This document shows, piece after piece, positions 17,138-25,607 of a stretch of 64,000 nt of DNA. The stretch's first letter is position 1; each line of letters begins with the position of its first letter. Source of the DNA: Hyphomicrobiales bacterium. Lineage in GTDB: Bacteria; Pseudomonadota; Alphaproteobacteria; Rhizobiales; Rhizobiaceae. Below the pieces are notes generated by a model. The model saw only the letters and a list, made by a program, of their open reading frames with translations, was not told the DNA's origin and made no database searches. The stretch spans positions 1-64,000 of the forward strand of contig UCII01000006.1 in the NCBI GenBank assembly GCA_900472485.1, read 5' to 3'. Both the position numbers and the translations under genes were made by a program.

Positions 17138-19585
17138 ATGAAGGAACTGCCGACTACAGCAAAGACCGTCGTCATCGGCGGCGGCATCATCGGCTGCTCG
17201 ACGGCCTACCATCTCGGCAAGCTCGGCTTCACCGATACGGTGCTTCTGGAGCGCAAGAAGCTGACCTCGGGCACGACATTCCACGCCGCCGGTCTTGTCG
17301 GCCAGCTGCGCACCAGCGCCAACATCACGCAGATGCTCGGCTATTCCGTCGATCTCTACAAGAAACTCGAAGCAGAGACGGGGCTTGCCACCGGCTGGAA
17401 GATGAATGGCGGGTTGCGCCTTGCCTGCAACGAGGAGCGCTGGACAGAGGTGAAGCGGCAGGCGACGACGGCACAGTCCTTCGGCCTGCAGATGCATCTG
17501 CTGGCGCCCGAGGAGGCTTTCGATCTCTGGCCGCTGATGGATGTCGACGACCTCGTCGGCGCCGCCTTCCTGCCGACCGATGGTCAGGCCAATCCTTCCG
17601 ATATCACCCAGGCGCTGGCAAAGGGCGCTCGCATGAGCGGCGTCTCGATTTTCGAGGATACCGAAGTTCTCGATCTGGAGATCGACAAGGGCCGGATCCG
17701 TGCCGTCATCACCGAGAGAGGCCGCATCGAATGCGAGCGCGTCGTCGTCTGCGCGGGGCAATGGACGCGGACCTTTGCCGGCCGTTTCGGTGTTAACGTG
17801 CCGCTCGTCTCGGTGGAGCATCAATATCTCATCACCGAATCCTTCGGCGTGCCTTCCAACCTGCCGACGCTGCGCGATCCGGACCGGTTGACCTATTACA
17901 AGGAAGAGGTCGGCGGGCTGGTCATGGGCGGCTATGAGCCCAATCCCATTCCCTGGGCGCTCGATGGCATCCCTAGGGATTTCCACTACACGCTGCTCGA
18001 CAGCAATTTCGATCACTTCGAGCAGATCATGGAGCAGGCGCTGGTGCGCGTGCCGGCGCTGCAGACGGCCGGCGTCAAGCAGCTGCTGTGCGGCCCGGAG
18101 AGCTTTACGCCCGACGGCAATTTCATTCTCGGCGAGGCGCCGGAGCTGAGGAATTTCTTCGTCGGCGCCGGTTTCAATGCCTTCGGCATCGCCTCAGCCG
18201 GCGGGGCCGGCATGGCGCTCGCCGAATGGGTCGCCAAGGGCGAGCCGCCTTACGATCTCTGGCCTGTCGATATCAGACGTTTCGGTCGTCCGCATTTCGA
18301 TACCGACTGGGTGCGCACCCGCACGCTGGAGGCCTATGGCAAGCATTACACCATGGCCTGGCCCTTTGAAGAGCATTCCAGCGGCCGACCGTGCCGCAAG
18401 TCGCCGCTCTATGATCGGCTGAAGGCGCAGGGTGCCTGCTTCGGCGAAAAGCTCGGCTGGGAGCGGCCGAACTGGTTTGCCGATCTCTTTGCCGGCGAGG
18501 AGCCGAAGGATGAGTACACGTATGGACGGCAGAACTGGTTCGATGCTGTCGGCCGGGAGCATAAGGCGGTGCGCGAAGCGGCCGTCATTTTCGACCAGAC
18601 CTCCTTCGCCAAATTCGTGCTGAAGGGCAGGGATGCCGAGGCGGCAATCTCATGGATCGCCTCCAACGACGTCGCCAAGCCTGTCGGCGGCCTGACCTAT
18701 ACCCAGATGCTCAACAACCGCGGCGGTATCGAATGCGATGTCACCGTCGCCCGCATCGCCGAGAACGAGTTTTACATCACGACGGGCACAGGCTTTGCCA
18801 CCCATGATTTCGACTGGATCGCCCGCAATATTCCACCCGAAATGCATGCGGAGCTGGTGGATGTGACCTCCGCCTATTCCGTGCTGTCGCTGATGGGGCC
18901 GAAATCGCGCGAGATATTGCAGGCCGTGACTTCGGCGGATGTTTCGAACGCCGCATTCCCCTTCGGCAAGGTGAAGACCGTCGGCATCGCCGGCTGCCCG
19001 GTGCGGGCGCTGCGCATCACCTATGTCGGCGAACTCGGCTATGAGCTGCATGTGCCGGTGGAATATGCCACTAGCGTTTATGACGTGTTGATGGCGGCCG
19101 GCCGCGAATACGGCCTTATCAATGCCGGCTATCGCGCCATCGAAAGCTGCCGATTGGAGAAGGGCTATCGTGCCTGGGGCTCGGATATTGGACCGGATCA
19201 TACGCCGATCGAAGCAGGGCTTACCTGGGCGGTGAAGACGAAGAAGGACGTCGCATTTCGCGGCAGGGAGGCGATCGAGCGCCAGCTGGCCTTGGGCGTG
19301 AAGAAGATGCTCGCCTGCTTCGTGCCCGACGATCCCGAGATCGTCCTCCTCGGCCGCGAGACGATCTATCGCGACGGCCAGCGCGTCGGCTGGCTATCGA
19401 GCGGCGGCTATGGTTACACGATCGGCAAGGCCATCGGCTACGGCTACGTCCGCGATCCCGGCGTCGTGACGGAGGATTTCGTGCTTTCCGGGCGCTATGA
19501 ACTTGATGTCGCGCAGAGCCGCGTGCCGTGTCGGGTGTCGCTGAAGCCGCTTTATGATCCGCAGATGGTCCGGATCAAGGGATGA
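17138..19585 (+). CDS. FAD-dependent oxidoreductase-GcvT fusion (dimethylglycine/sarcosine dehydrogenase family)
   Basis: This 815-residue protein has an N-terminal DAO-type FAD domain (VVIGGGIIGCSTAYHL, residues 11-26) and a C-terminal aminomethyltransferase-like folate domain from about residue 430 to the end. His49 in SGTTFHAAG aligns with the His that binds FAD covalently in dimethylglycine and sarcosine dehydrogenases. Such enzymes oxidise an N-methyl group and pass formaldehyde to tetrahydrofolate. Length is typical of dimethylglycine dehydrogenase. It is translationally close to a choline-kinase-like gene and lies opposite a DeoR repressor, a context unlike the sox operon at 48-53 kb. 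The true substrate may be a different methylated amine. Confidence 0.9.
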   Translation: MKELPTTAKTVVIGGGIIGCSTAYHLGKLGFTDTVLLERKKLTSGTTFHAAGLVGQLRTSANITQMLGYSVDLYKKLEAETGLATGWKMNGGLRLACNEERWTEVKRQATTAQSFGLQMHLLAPEEAFDLWPLMDVDDLVGAAFLPTDGQANPSDITQALAKGARMSGVSIFEDTEVLDLEIDKGRIRAVITERGRIECERVVVCAGQWTRTFAGRFGVNVPLVSVEHQYLITESFGVPSNLPTLRDPDRLTYYKEEVGGLVMGGYEPNPIPWALDGIPRDFHYTLLDSNFDHFEQIMEQALVRVPALQTAGVKQLLCGPESFTPDGNFILGEAPELRNFFVGAGFNAFGIASAGGAGMALAEWVAKGEPPYDLWPVDIRRFGRPHFDTDWVRTRTLEAYGKHYTMAWPFEEHSSGRPCRKSPLYDRLKAQGACFGEKLGWERPNWFADLFAGEEPKDEYTYGRQNWFDAVGREHKAVREAAVIFDQTSFAKFVLKGRDAEAAISWIASNDVAKPVGGLTYTQMLNNRGGIECDVTVARIAENEFYITTGTGFATHDFDWIARNIPPEMHAELVDVTSAYSVLSLMGPKSREILQAVTSADVSNAAFPFGKVKTVGIAGCPVRALRITYVGELGYELHVPVEYATSVYDVLMAAGREYGLINAGYRAIESCRLEKGYRAWGSDIGPDHTPIEAGLTWAVKTKKDVAFRGREAIERQLALGVKKMLACFVPDDPEIVLLGRETIYRDGQRVGWLSSGGYGYTIGKAIGYGYVRDPGVVTEDFVLSGRYELDVAQSRVPCRVSLKPLYDPQMVRIKG

Positions 19586-19626
19586 TTGGGGACGTGTGCT
19601 AATTCAAAAACCATTTCGGTATAGGC

Positions 19627-20166
19627 CTATCGCCCGCTCGGCAGGTCCCAGGCCTGATAAAGGTTATTCAGAGCCTCCGCTGTATGGCATTCCACCATCG
19701 GCAAATTAGCTTCCTGAAGAATTTTTGCGTATTTGGCGCCACTGTTGCGGGTCTTCACGAGTATCCAGTGGATCATCTCCCATTTGATGCTGTCCTTGGC
19801 GCCTTCGAGATGTCCTGCTCGATCTGAGCGGTTGATCAGGGTCCGCTTGAGATAGCGGGAAAAGCGCAGCCAATGATTGGAGGTGATGAGGATGGCGCCG
19901 GTAGCGCGGGCCAAACGTTGCGGCATCAGGCGCGTATAATTGCCTTCCATGATCCACTGCTCGCCAAGAATCGCTGCACCGTGAAGTGCTGCGAATTCTG
20001 CTTCAGGGCGCTGCTTCCAGTCCGTATGAGGCAGGTGATGAAGCTGATCGAGATGCACGGTCGGAAAGCCGAGCTTCTTGGAGAGTGCAACCGCCAAGGT
20101 TGACTTGCCAGCATTGGAGGGGCCGAGCACAACGATGCGCTCGCCAAGGGAATGCAAGGGAAGCAT
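19627..20166 (-). CDS. P-loop NTPase (AAA_17/FlaR-like adenylate-kinase-related)
   Basis: This 179-residue protein has a Walker A motif GPSNAGKST at about residues 15-23 and the layout of DNA topology-modulation FlaR-like or shikimate/adenylate-kinase-like NTPases (VHLDQLHHLP, then WIMEGNYTRLMPQRLARA). I chose the ATG at 20166, which places the P-loop 14 residues from the start as usual. A longer version from 20331 would add 55 residues of poor quality. Its physiological role is unknown; the FlaR name in databases is historical. It is divergent from ung. Confidence 0.8.
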   Translation of the reverse strand: MLPLHSLGERIVVLGPSNAGKSTLAVALSKKLGFPTVHLDQLHHLPHTDWKQRPEAEFAALHGAAILGEQWIMEGNYTRLMPQRLARATGAILITSNHWLRFSRYLKRTLINRSDRAGHLEGAKDSIKWEMIHWILVKTRNSGAKYAKILQEANLPMVECHTAEALNNLYQAWDLPSGR

Positions 20167-20396
20167 GAGACACCGGTCGGAAAATTGGGATGGCTTCCAT
20201 TGGCGGAAGCGGACCGCCTTGTCAACGCTTGCGTGTCCTGCTGCTATTATTGCGTGATTTGCGAGGCAAACCTGGAAGCAGGCCAGATCACCTCCCGAAA
20301 ACTGTGATCTCTCCACCGCGGCGTCCGCCATTTTCTTGACACGCCGGCTCTTTCGTCCTCAATCGGCATGCTGGCAACAGATGGAGGCGGAAGACG

Positions 20397-21098
20397 ATGG
20401 CGGAAGCGAACATCAAGCTGGAGGAGAGCTGGAAAGAGGCGCTGTCTCCGGAGTTCGAAAGCCCCTACATGCAGCAGCTCAAGGCTTTTCTCGTCGAGGA
20501 GAAGCAGCGCGGCAAGGTGATCTTTCCCCGTGGCAGCGAGTATTTTCGGGCGCTGGATCTGACGCCGCTTGACGAGGTGCAGGTGGTCATTCTCGGGCAG
20601 GATCCCTATCATGGTTTCGGCCAGGCACATGGGCTCTGCTTCAGCGTGCGCCCCGGCGTGCGCATTCCGCCGTCGCTGGTCAATATCTACAAGGAACTGG
20701 AAACCGATCTCGGCATTCCGCCGGCGCGCCATGGCTTTCTCGAAAGCTGGGCGAAACAGGGCGTGCTGTTGCTCAACAGCGTGCTGACGGTGGAGGAATC
20801 CCAGGCCGCCTCGCATCAGGGCAAGGGCTGGGAGCGCTTCACCGATGCGGTGATCCGCAGGGTTAACGACGAATGCGACGGCGTCGTTTTCATGCTCTGG
20901 GGCTCCTATGCGCAAAAGAAGGCCGCTTTCGTCGATACCGAGCGCCATCTGGTGCTGAAGGCGGCGCACCCTTCGCCGCTATCGGCCCATAACGGCTTTC
21001 TTGGCTGCCGGCATTTTTCCAAGGCCAATGCCTATCTGGCCGAGCATGGCCGGGAGCCGATCGACTGGGCGCTGCCGAGCAATCCTGAGGCTCAGTAA
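20397..21098 (+). CDS. ung: Uracil-DNA glycosylase, family 1
   Basis: This 233-residue enzyme removes uracil from DNA in base-excision repair. The water-activating motif GQDPYHG contains Asp69. The minor-groove loop HPSPLSA contains His191. [10 protein letters not shown] and [11 protein letters not shown] are conserved uracil-pocket segments. Length is normal. The gene is monocistronic. Its last seven bases overlap the 3' end of the convergent vapC-like toxin gene. Confidence 0.97.
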   Translation: MAEANIKLEESWKEALSPEFESPYMQQLKAFLVEEKQRGKVIFPRGSEYFRALDLTPLDEVQVVILGQDPYHGFGQAHGLCFSVRPGVRIPPSLVNIYKELETDLGIPPARHGFLESWAKQGVLLLNSVLTVEESQAASHQGKGWERFTDAVIRRVNDECDGVVFMLWGSYAQKKAAFVDTERHLVLKAAHPSPLSAHNGFLGCRHFSKANAYLAEHGREPIDWALPSNPEAQ

Positions 21099-21502
21099 GG
21101 TGTCTCGTCCCACGGGTTGCTGATCAAAGCGCCGGTGTCGTCGAAATCTCCGATGTTGCGAGTGACGACGATAAGGTCATGAACTATCGCCGTTGCCGCG
21201 ATTAAACCATCGGCGTCACCACGTGGCCGCTGTGCCGCGATGCGGCCCCATTCGACGGCAATCTGATCGCTAATCGGAAGAATGCGATTGCGATGGTCGT
21301 GCCGGAGCTTACGCAACCATTCCTCCAGATGTGCTGCAGTACGCGGGTCCGATTTTCTCTTGAGCGCGATCCCGCGCATGATCTCTCCAAGTGTGATGAC
21401 ACTGAGATAGATGGTGGAGGGGTCGACCGAGCGCAGCCACGTAATCGCTTGGGAATTACCGCGACGGATTTCCGAGACGACATTGGTATCGACCAGATAC
21501 AT
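21092..21502 (-). CDS. vapC: VapC-type PIN-domain toxin
   Basis: This 136-residue PIN-domain ribonuclease toxin keeps the acidic active-site set: Asp5 (VDTNVVSE), Glu40 (LGEIMRG), Asp98 ([11 protein letters not shown]) and Asp119 (TRNIGDFDD). VapC toxins cleave tRNA or rRNA when freed from their antitoxin. Its ATG overlaps the TGA of the upstream antitoxin by one base, so translation is coupled. The last seven bases overlap convergent ung. The cellular target cannot be predicted. Confidence 0.92.
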   Translation of the reverse strand: MYLVDTNVVSEIRRGNSQAITWLRSVDPSTIYLSVITLGEIMRGIALKRKSDPRTAAHLEEWLRKLRHDHRNRILPISDQIAVEWGRIAAQRPRGDADGLIAATAIVHDLIVVTRNIGDFDDTGALISNPWDETPY

Positions 21503-21756
21503 CAGAAAAGGACATCCCGGCTTGGCGTTTTATCTCGTTTAGATACGGCTTCGGCCATTTCGTCGTCCCAAGCCGGCCCTGATAGCAAATCGTCGGCAAG
21601 GCTCGGTTTACCGGCCAAGAGGGCATCGTAGTCTTCGGCAGACAGGACGACTGCCGCACGTTCGCCGCGCAAGGTGACGGTTTGCGGCCCCTCGCTGCGT
21701 GCTTTCTGCACGACTTTTGAAAACTGGTTCTTTGCGTCTTGCAACGGCCAATTCAT
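21502..21756 (-). CDS. Phd/YefM-family antitoxin
   Basis: This 84-residue protein begins MNWPLQDAKNQFSKVVQKA, the typical Phd/YefM DNA-binding N-terminus. The GPQTVTLRGERAAVVLSAEDYDAL core follows in two parts, and a charged C-terminal tail probably wraps the toxin. It should neutralise the VapC toxin encoded immediately downstream and repress the operon. A 15-bp palindrome lies 15 bp upstream of its start codon. Confidence 0.92.
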   Translation of the reverse strand: MNWPLQDAKNQFSKVVQKARSEGPQTVTLRGERAAVVLSAEDYDALLAGKPSLADDLLSGPAWDDEMAEAVSKRDKTPSRDVLF

Positions 21757-21770
21757 TGAAATCCTCGCTA

Positions 21771-21785
21771 GCTAGACTGTCTAGC
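21771..21785. promoter_or_regulatory. Palindromic operator of the toxin-antitoxin operon
   Basis: GCTAGAC-T-GTCTAGC is a perfect 7-bp inverted repeat with a one-base centre. It starts 15 bp upstream of the antitoxin ATG, the usual place for autoregulatory Phd-VapC binding. Function is inferred from position and symmetry. Confidence 0.65.
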
Positions 21786-21977
21786 TTAGACTAATGCTGC
21801 CCTTGTTTGGAATCAAGAGATGAGAGCGATATTGCTTCGAGGTGAACGATCGGAATTTATCGTTCACTCTTTGAAGACAATCCGTTTGGCTATTCGGGGC
21901 TATCGTAACACGGCCCACAAGACCATCTTCTGCCCATGAGAAATGCCTGCCGGTGCAGGCGAGCAAAGGGGTTTAAG

Positions 21978-22910
21978 ATGCTTAACCAGATCAAAGGTCT
22001 TCACCACGTTACCTCGATGGCGGAAGACGCCCGGACCAACAACAAGTTCTTCACGGATACGCTTGGCCTGCGCCGCGTCAAGAAGACCGTGAATTTCGAC
22101 GCTCCCGATGTCTATCACCTCTACTATGGTGACGAGATCGGCACGCCCGGCACGATCATGACCTACTTCCCGTTCCCGAAGATGGCGCGCGGCCGCCCGG
22201 GTACTGGTGAAGTCGGCAATACGGTTTATTCCGTTCCCGAGGGTTCCATCGGGTACTGGACCGAGCGGCTTGGCCAGCGCGGTATCGAAGGCTTGAAGGC
22301 TGACGAATCCTTCGGCCAGAAGCGCCTGCATTTTGCCGGTCCGGATGGCGATGGCTTCGCGTTCGTCGAGGTCAAGGATGACAAGCGTCAGCCCTGGACG
22401 CATGGTGGCGTCGATGCTGAGCATGCCATCCGAGGTTTCCATTCCGTCGCCATGCGGCTCAGGGACGAAGGTGCGACGGCCGAATTGCTGAAGTACATGG
22501 GCTATGAAGTCGTCGACACGCATGAAGGCATCAAGCGGCTTGCCGTTCCTGGCGGCAACGGTGCCGATTATGTCGACCTCGAAACCATGCCGAATATCAA
22601 TCGGGCGTTGCCGGGCGCCGGCTCCGTGCACCACGTCGCCTTCGCCGTCGAGAACCGCGCAAAGCAGCTCGAAGTGCGCAAGGCGCTGATGGATACGGGC
22701 TATCAAGTGACCCCGGTCATCGACCGCGATTACTTCTGGGCGATCTACTTCCGTACGCCAGGCGGCGTGCTGTTCGAAATCGCCACCAATGAACCCGGCT
22801 TCGACCGCGACGAGGATACGGCCCATCTTGGCGAGGCGCTGAAACTGCCGGAACAGCATGCGCATCTGCGCGGCCTGATCGAACAGCATCTAGAACCGCT
22901 GGAAGGCTAA
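21978..22910 (+). CDS. Ring-cleaving dioxygenase, VOC/glyoxalase family (MhqO-like)
   Basis: This 310-residue protein contains two vicinal-oxygen-chelate modules, at about residues 4-125 and 145-270. Family landmarks include LNQIKGLHHVTSMA, MTYFPFPKMA and HHVAFAVEN. It resembles MhqO/MhqA of Bacillus, implicated in degrading hydroquinones and catechols. The next gene, 15 bp downstream, encodes the matching MhqD-type hydrolase, so the pair probably detoxifies quinones or aromatic electrophiles. The ATG at 21978 follows AAAGGGGTTTA and gives the family N-terminus. No MhqR-type regulator is adjacent. Confidence 0.88.
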   Translation: MLNQIKGLHHVTSMAEDARTNNKFFTDTLGLRRVKKTVNFDAPDVYHLYYGDEIGTPGTIMTYFPFPKMARGRPGTGEVGNTVYSVPEGSIGYWTERLGQRGIEGLKADESFGQKRLHFAGPDGDGFAFVEVKDDKRQPWTHGGVDAEHAIRGFHSVAMRLRDEGATAELLKYMGYEVVDTHEGIKRLAVPGGNGADYVDLETMPNINRALPGAGSVHHVAFAVENRAKQLEVRKALMDTGYQVTPVIDRDYFWAIYFRTPGGVLFEIATNEPGFDRDEDTAHLGEALKLPEQHAHLRGLIEQHLEPLEG

Positions 22911-22925
22911 TCCAGGAGAGATATC

Positions 22926-23537
22926 ATGACCGACAAGACTTATGTGCACCGGCTGAAGGCCGGTGCATCCGGGAAGCCTATTTTCTTTACCTTCCACGGC
23001 ACCGGCGGCGACGAGAACCAGTTCTTCGATTTTGCCGCCCGGCTGTTGCCGGATGCAACCATCGTCTCGCCGCGCGGCGATGTCTCGGAATATGGTGCGG
23101 CGCGGTTCTTCCGTCGTACCGGCGAGGGCGTCTATGATATGGCCGATCTTGCCCGCGCCACGGCAAAGATGTCAGCCTATGTCTCGGAGCTGGCGGCCGA
23201 ATATGGCGCATCGCAGGTGCTTGGCCTCGGTTTTTCCAACGGGGCCAATATCCTCGCCAGCGTCCTGATCGAGCATGGCGATCTGTTCGATGCGGCCGTA
23301 CTGATGCATCCGCTGATCCCCTTCCAGCCGAAGGACAATGCCAGGCTTGAAGGCAAGCGCGTGCTGATCACGGCGGGTGAGCGCGATCCGATCGCGCCGG
23401 CGCCGGTCACCAAGGCGCTCGCCGATTATTTTGCGCGACAGGATGTGGAGGTTACGCTCGAATGGCATCCGGGCGGCCACGATATCAGGCCCAACGAAAT
23501 CGAGGCTATTGGCAATTTCCTGGCGCCCTACGCTTAG
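22926..23537 (+). CDS. Alpha/beta hydrolase, MhqD-like carboxylesterase
   Basis: This 203-residue serine hydrolase of the phospholipase/carboxylesterase family has an intact triad: Ser104 in GFSNG, Asp154 in GERDPIAP and His185 in HPGGHDI. FTFHGTGGDE holds the oxyanion region. Together with the preceding VOC dioxygenase it mirrors the mhqO-mhqD arrangement for quinone resistance. An AGGAGAG ribosome site precedes the ATG, 15 bp after the upstream stop. The natural substrate is unknown. Confidence 0.9.
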   Translation: MTDKTYVHRLKAGASGKPIFFTFHGTGGDENQFFDFAARLLPDATIVSPRGDVSEYGAARFFRRTGEGVYDMADLARATAKMSAYVSELAAEYGASQVLGLGFSNGANILASVLIEHGDLFDAAVLMHPLIPFQPKDNARLEGKRVLITAGERDPIAPAPVTKALADYFARQDVEVTLEWHPGGHDIRPNEIEAIGNFLAPYA

Positions 23538-23587
23538 AAATTGTCAAAAACACCGGCTGCGCGGCAGAGACTATGCTGCGCAGCCTG

Positions 23588-24013
23588 CTATTTGCCGATC
23601 AGGCGCATCATCGCCTTCGCTTGAGAGGCAGCCGCGAGTTTTCCCTTCTGGTCGATATAGTCCGTTCCGCAGAAGCGGTTGAGATTGGCAAAATCCATGC
23701 TGTCCGGTTGGGCATGCCTTGTTTCGACAATGACCATGCGCCAGGCGCAGCCGAGCATCTTGTCGGGTTGGATTGCCTGATCGCAGCCTGTGCTCAGGCA
23801 TAGAGCGACGTGTTTCTGCGCCCGATATCCGCCCGCGATGGCTTCCTCGTAATCGGCCTTCCAGCTATCGCGTGTATGCTCGCAACGGGCTGGATTGCTG
23901 CTCTGGCTGCATTGGACCATCTTGTCGACATAGGTTTGCGCCGGCGGCCATAAGGGACCGTCTACCAGGCTGACGCAGCCGCACGCAAATAAGGTGGCCG
24001 ACAGCAGGCGCAA
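23588..24013 (-). CDS. Small predicted lipoprotein of unknown function
   Basis: I do not recognise a named family. A TTG at 24013 is the best start: AAGGAG lies seven bases upstream, and the product then begins with a short lipoprotein signal (MRLLSATLFAC, lipidation probably at Cys11). The mature part of about 130 residues has six Cys (for example VQCSQSS, RCEHTR, LCLSTGC, GCAWR, RFCGTD), which suggests disulfides in the periplasm. A longer frame upstream to 24076 would spoil the signal sequence. The gene is transcribed alone and is convergent with the MhqD-like gene. Confidence 0.65.
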   Translation of the reverse strand: MRLLSATLFACGCVSLVDGPLWPPAQTYVDKMVQCSQSSNPARCEHTRDSWKADYEEAIAGGYRAQKHVALCLSTGCDQAIQPDKMLGCAWRMVIVETRHAQPDSMDFANLNRFCGTDYIDQKGKLAAASQAKAMMRLIGK

Positions 24014-24259
24014 TTTGATTCTCCTTCGCCAAAGTCGTCGGAACCGTAGAATGATCGTAAAGATGTGCAAGATCAATGTGATCTTGCCAACAGCAACGGT
24101 GAGACCGCGCTCCTTGTTTGCTCACGGCAGAGTGTAGCGTGACCTTCCTGCAACCCTTGCCATCTTCCGGCATCCGCGATACGCAACGGCGCAAGCTTTG
24201 CTTGTAGACATCATTGCCGCCCGCTAATGCTCTGCCGCGAGAGGGCGGAGGATTTCATC

Positions 24260-25156
24260 GTGACGCTGGCGGAACAGCAGCAATACAGGCTGGGCGTGGT
24301 CTATGTGGCGCTTTCGGCGCTCGCCTGGTCGACCTCCGGTCTCTTCGTGCGGGCGATCCATGCCGATCTGATGACCATTCTGTTCTGCCGAGGAATCGTC
24401 TCCGGTCTCGGTGTGTTCGCGCTGTTTTTCTATATCGAGCGGCGTAATGCCTTTCGCATATTGCGTTCCATGCGCGGCCCGTCGCTGGCGGCGACGATCT
24501 TTTCCACCGCCTCGATGATCAGCGGCATCGGCTCGATCTATTATACGTCGGTCGCCGATGCCATGGTCATCTATGCGACCGTGCCCTTTGTCACCGCGGG
24601 GGTCGCTTTTCTCTTCATCCGCGAACGCCCCAACATGAGGACGCTGATTGCCAGCGGCGTCGCCTTCATCGGCGTGCTCGTCATGCTTTCCGGCCATGCA
24701 AGCGAAGGCGGCAGCTGGCTTGGCAAGGGGCTGGCCGCCGTCATGACGCTGACGGTCGCCTGCCTTGCCGTCGTTATGCGCCAGCACCGCAACGTTCCGA
24801 TGCTGCCGGCGATGGCGCTTTCCGCCTGGCTGTGTTCCTCCATTACCTTCTGGTTCGCCTCGCCGCTTTCGATCTCCGGGCAGGATCTCGGGCTGATCAT
24901 CGCCTTCGGCATTATCCAGAACGCCATGGGTCTCAGCCTCTATACCTTCGGCTCGCGGCTGGTTCCGGCGTCGGATGCCGCCCTGCTGACGGCGCTCGAA
25001 GTGCCGCTGACGCCGCTGTGGGTCTGGATGATCTTTGCCGAGCACCCTTCGACGGCGACGCTCATCGGCGGGCCGATCGTGCTTGCAGCACTTTTCGGAC
25101 ATATCCTGTTGGAAGTGCGGCGGAATCGAGCGGTGACATCGGCGCAGGCCCACTGA
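24260..25156 (+). CDS. DMT-superfamily (EamA) transporter
   Basis: This inner-membrane protein of about 298 residues has ten hydrophobic segments in two EamA repeats (first repeat from LGVVYVALSALAWSTSGLF; second from LAAVMTLTVACLAVV). EamA proteins export or import small metabolites, often amino acids. GCGGAGGA lies seven bases before a GTG at 24260, which I take as the start; the in-frame ATG at 24227 would add 11 residues. The substrate is unknown. A RidA gene follows after 61 bp. Confidence 0.88.
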   Translation: MTLAEQQQYRLGVVYVALSALAWSTSGLFVRAIHADLMTILFCRGIVSGLGVFALFFYIERRNAFRILRSMRGPSLAATIFSTASMISGIGSIYYTSVADAMVIYATVPFVTAGVAFLFIRERPNMRTLIASGVAFIGVLVMLSGHASEGGSWLGKGLAAVMTLTVACLAVVMRQHRNVPMLPAMALSAWLCSSITFWFASPLSISGQDLGLIIAFGIIQNAMGLSLYTFGSRLVPASDAALLTALEVPLTPLWVWMIFAEHPSTATLIGGPIVLAALFGHILLEVRRNRAVTSAQAH

Positions 25157-25217
25157 CCGACTTGCCCCTTCCATCACAAAATGCTGATATCGGCATGGTC
25201 ATCAGGAGTCGGAATCG

Positions 25218-25607
25218 ATGAAAAAGGTCTTCAATCCCGCATCTGTCCGCCGCCCTTTCGGCAATTACAATCACGGCCTGCTGGTGCCGCTGGGCGCCAG
25301 CCTGCTGGTCACGTCCGGCCAGCTCGGCATCGGTGTCGACGATCGCATTCCGCCTGACGTTACCGGCCAGGCCGAACTGTGTTTCAAGGCGATCGGCTCC
25401 ATTTTGGAGGAGGCCGGCATGGGGTTTGCCGACGTTATCCGCATCGGCGGCTTTGTGACCACGCGCGAGGATTTTCCAGCCTATATGGCTGTGCGCGATC
25501 GCTATGTCCAAAATCCCGCACCGGTCTCCACGCTGCTGATCGTCGGCGGGTTTACACGGTCCGAGTTTCTGGTCGAGGTCGAAGTCACGGCGGCGAAGGT
25601 GATGTGA
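25218..25607 (+). CDS. RidA/YjgF-family protein
   Basis: This 129-residue protein matches the trimeric RidA family, whose archetype hydrolyses reactive enamine/imine intermediates. GNYNHGLLVPLGASLLVTSG and the C-terminal segment PVSTLLIVGGFTRSEFLVEV are conserved. The usual catalytic Arg with its R-x-x-V-E-V/I-E context appears changed to a Ser-Glu segment (RSEFLVEVEV), so it may belong to a non-archetypal RidA subgroup. Its stop overlaps the start of the following VOC gene by one base, indicating translational coupling. Confidence 0.88.
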   Translation: MKKVFNPASVRRPFGNYNHGLLVPLGASLLVTSGQLGIGVDDRIPPDVTGQAELCFKAIGSILEEAGMGFADVIRIGGFVTTREDFPAYMAVRDRYVQNPAPVSTLLIVGGFTRSEFLVEVEVTAAKVM

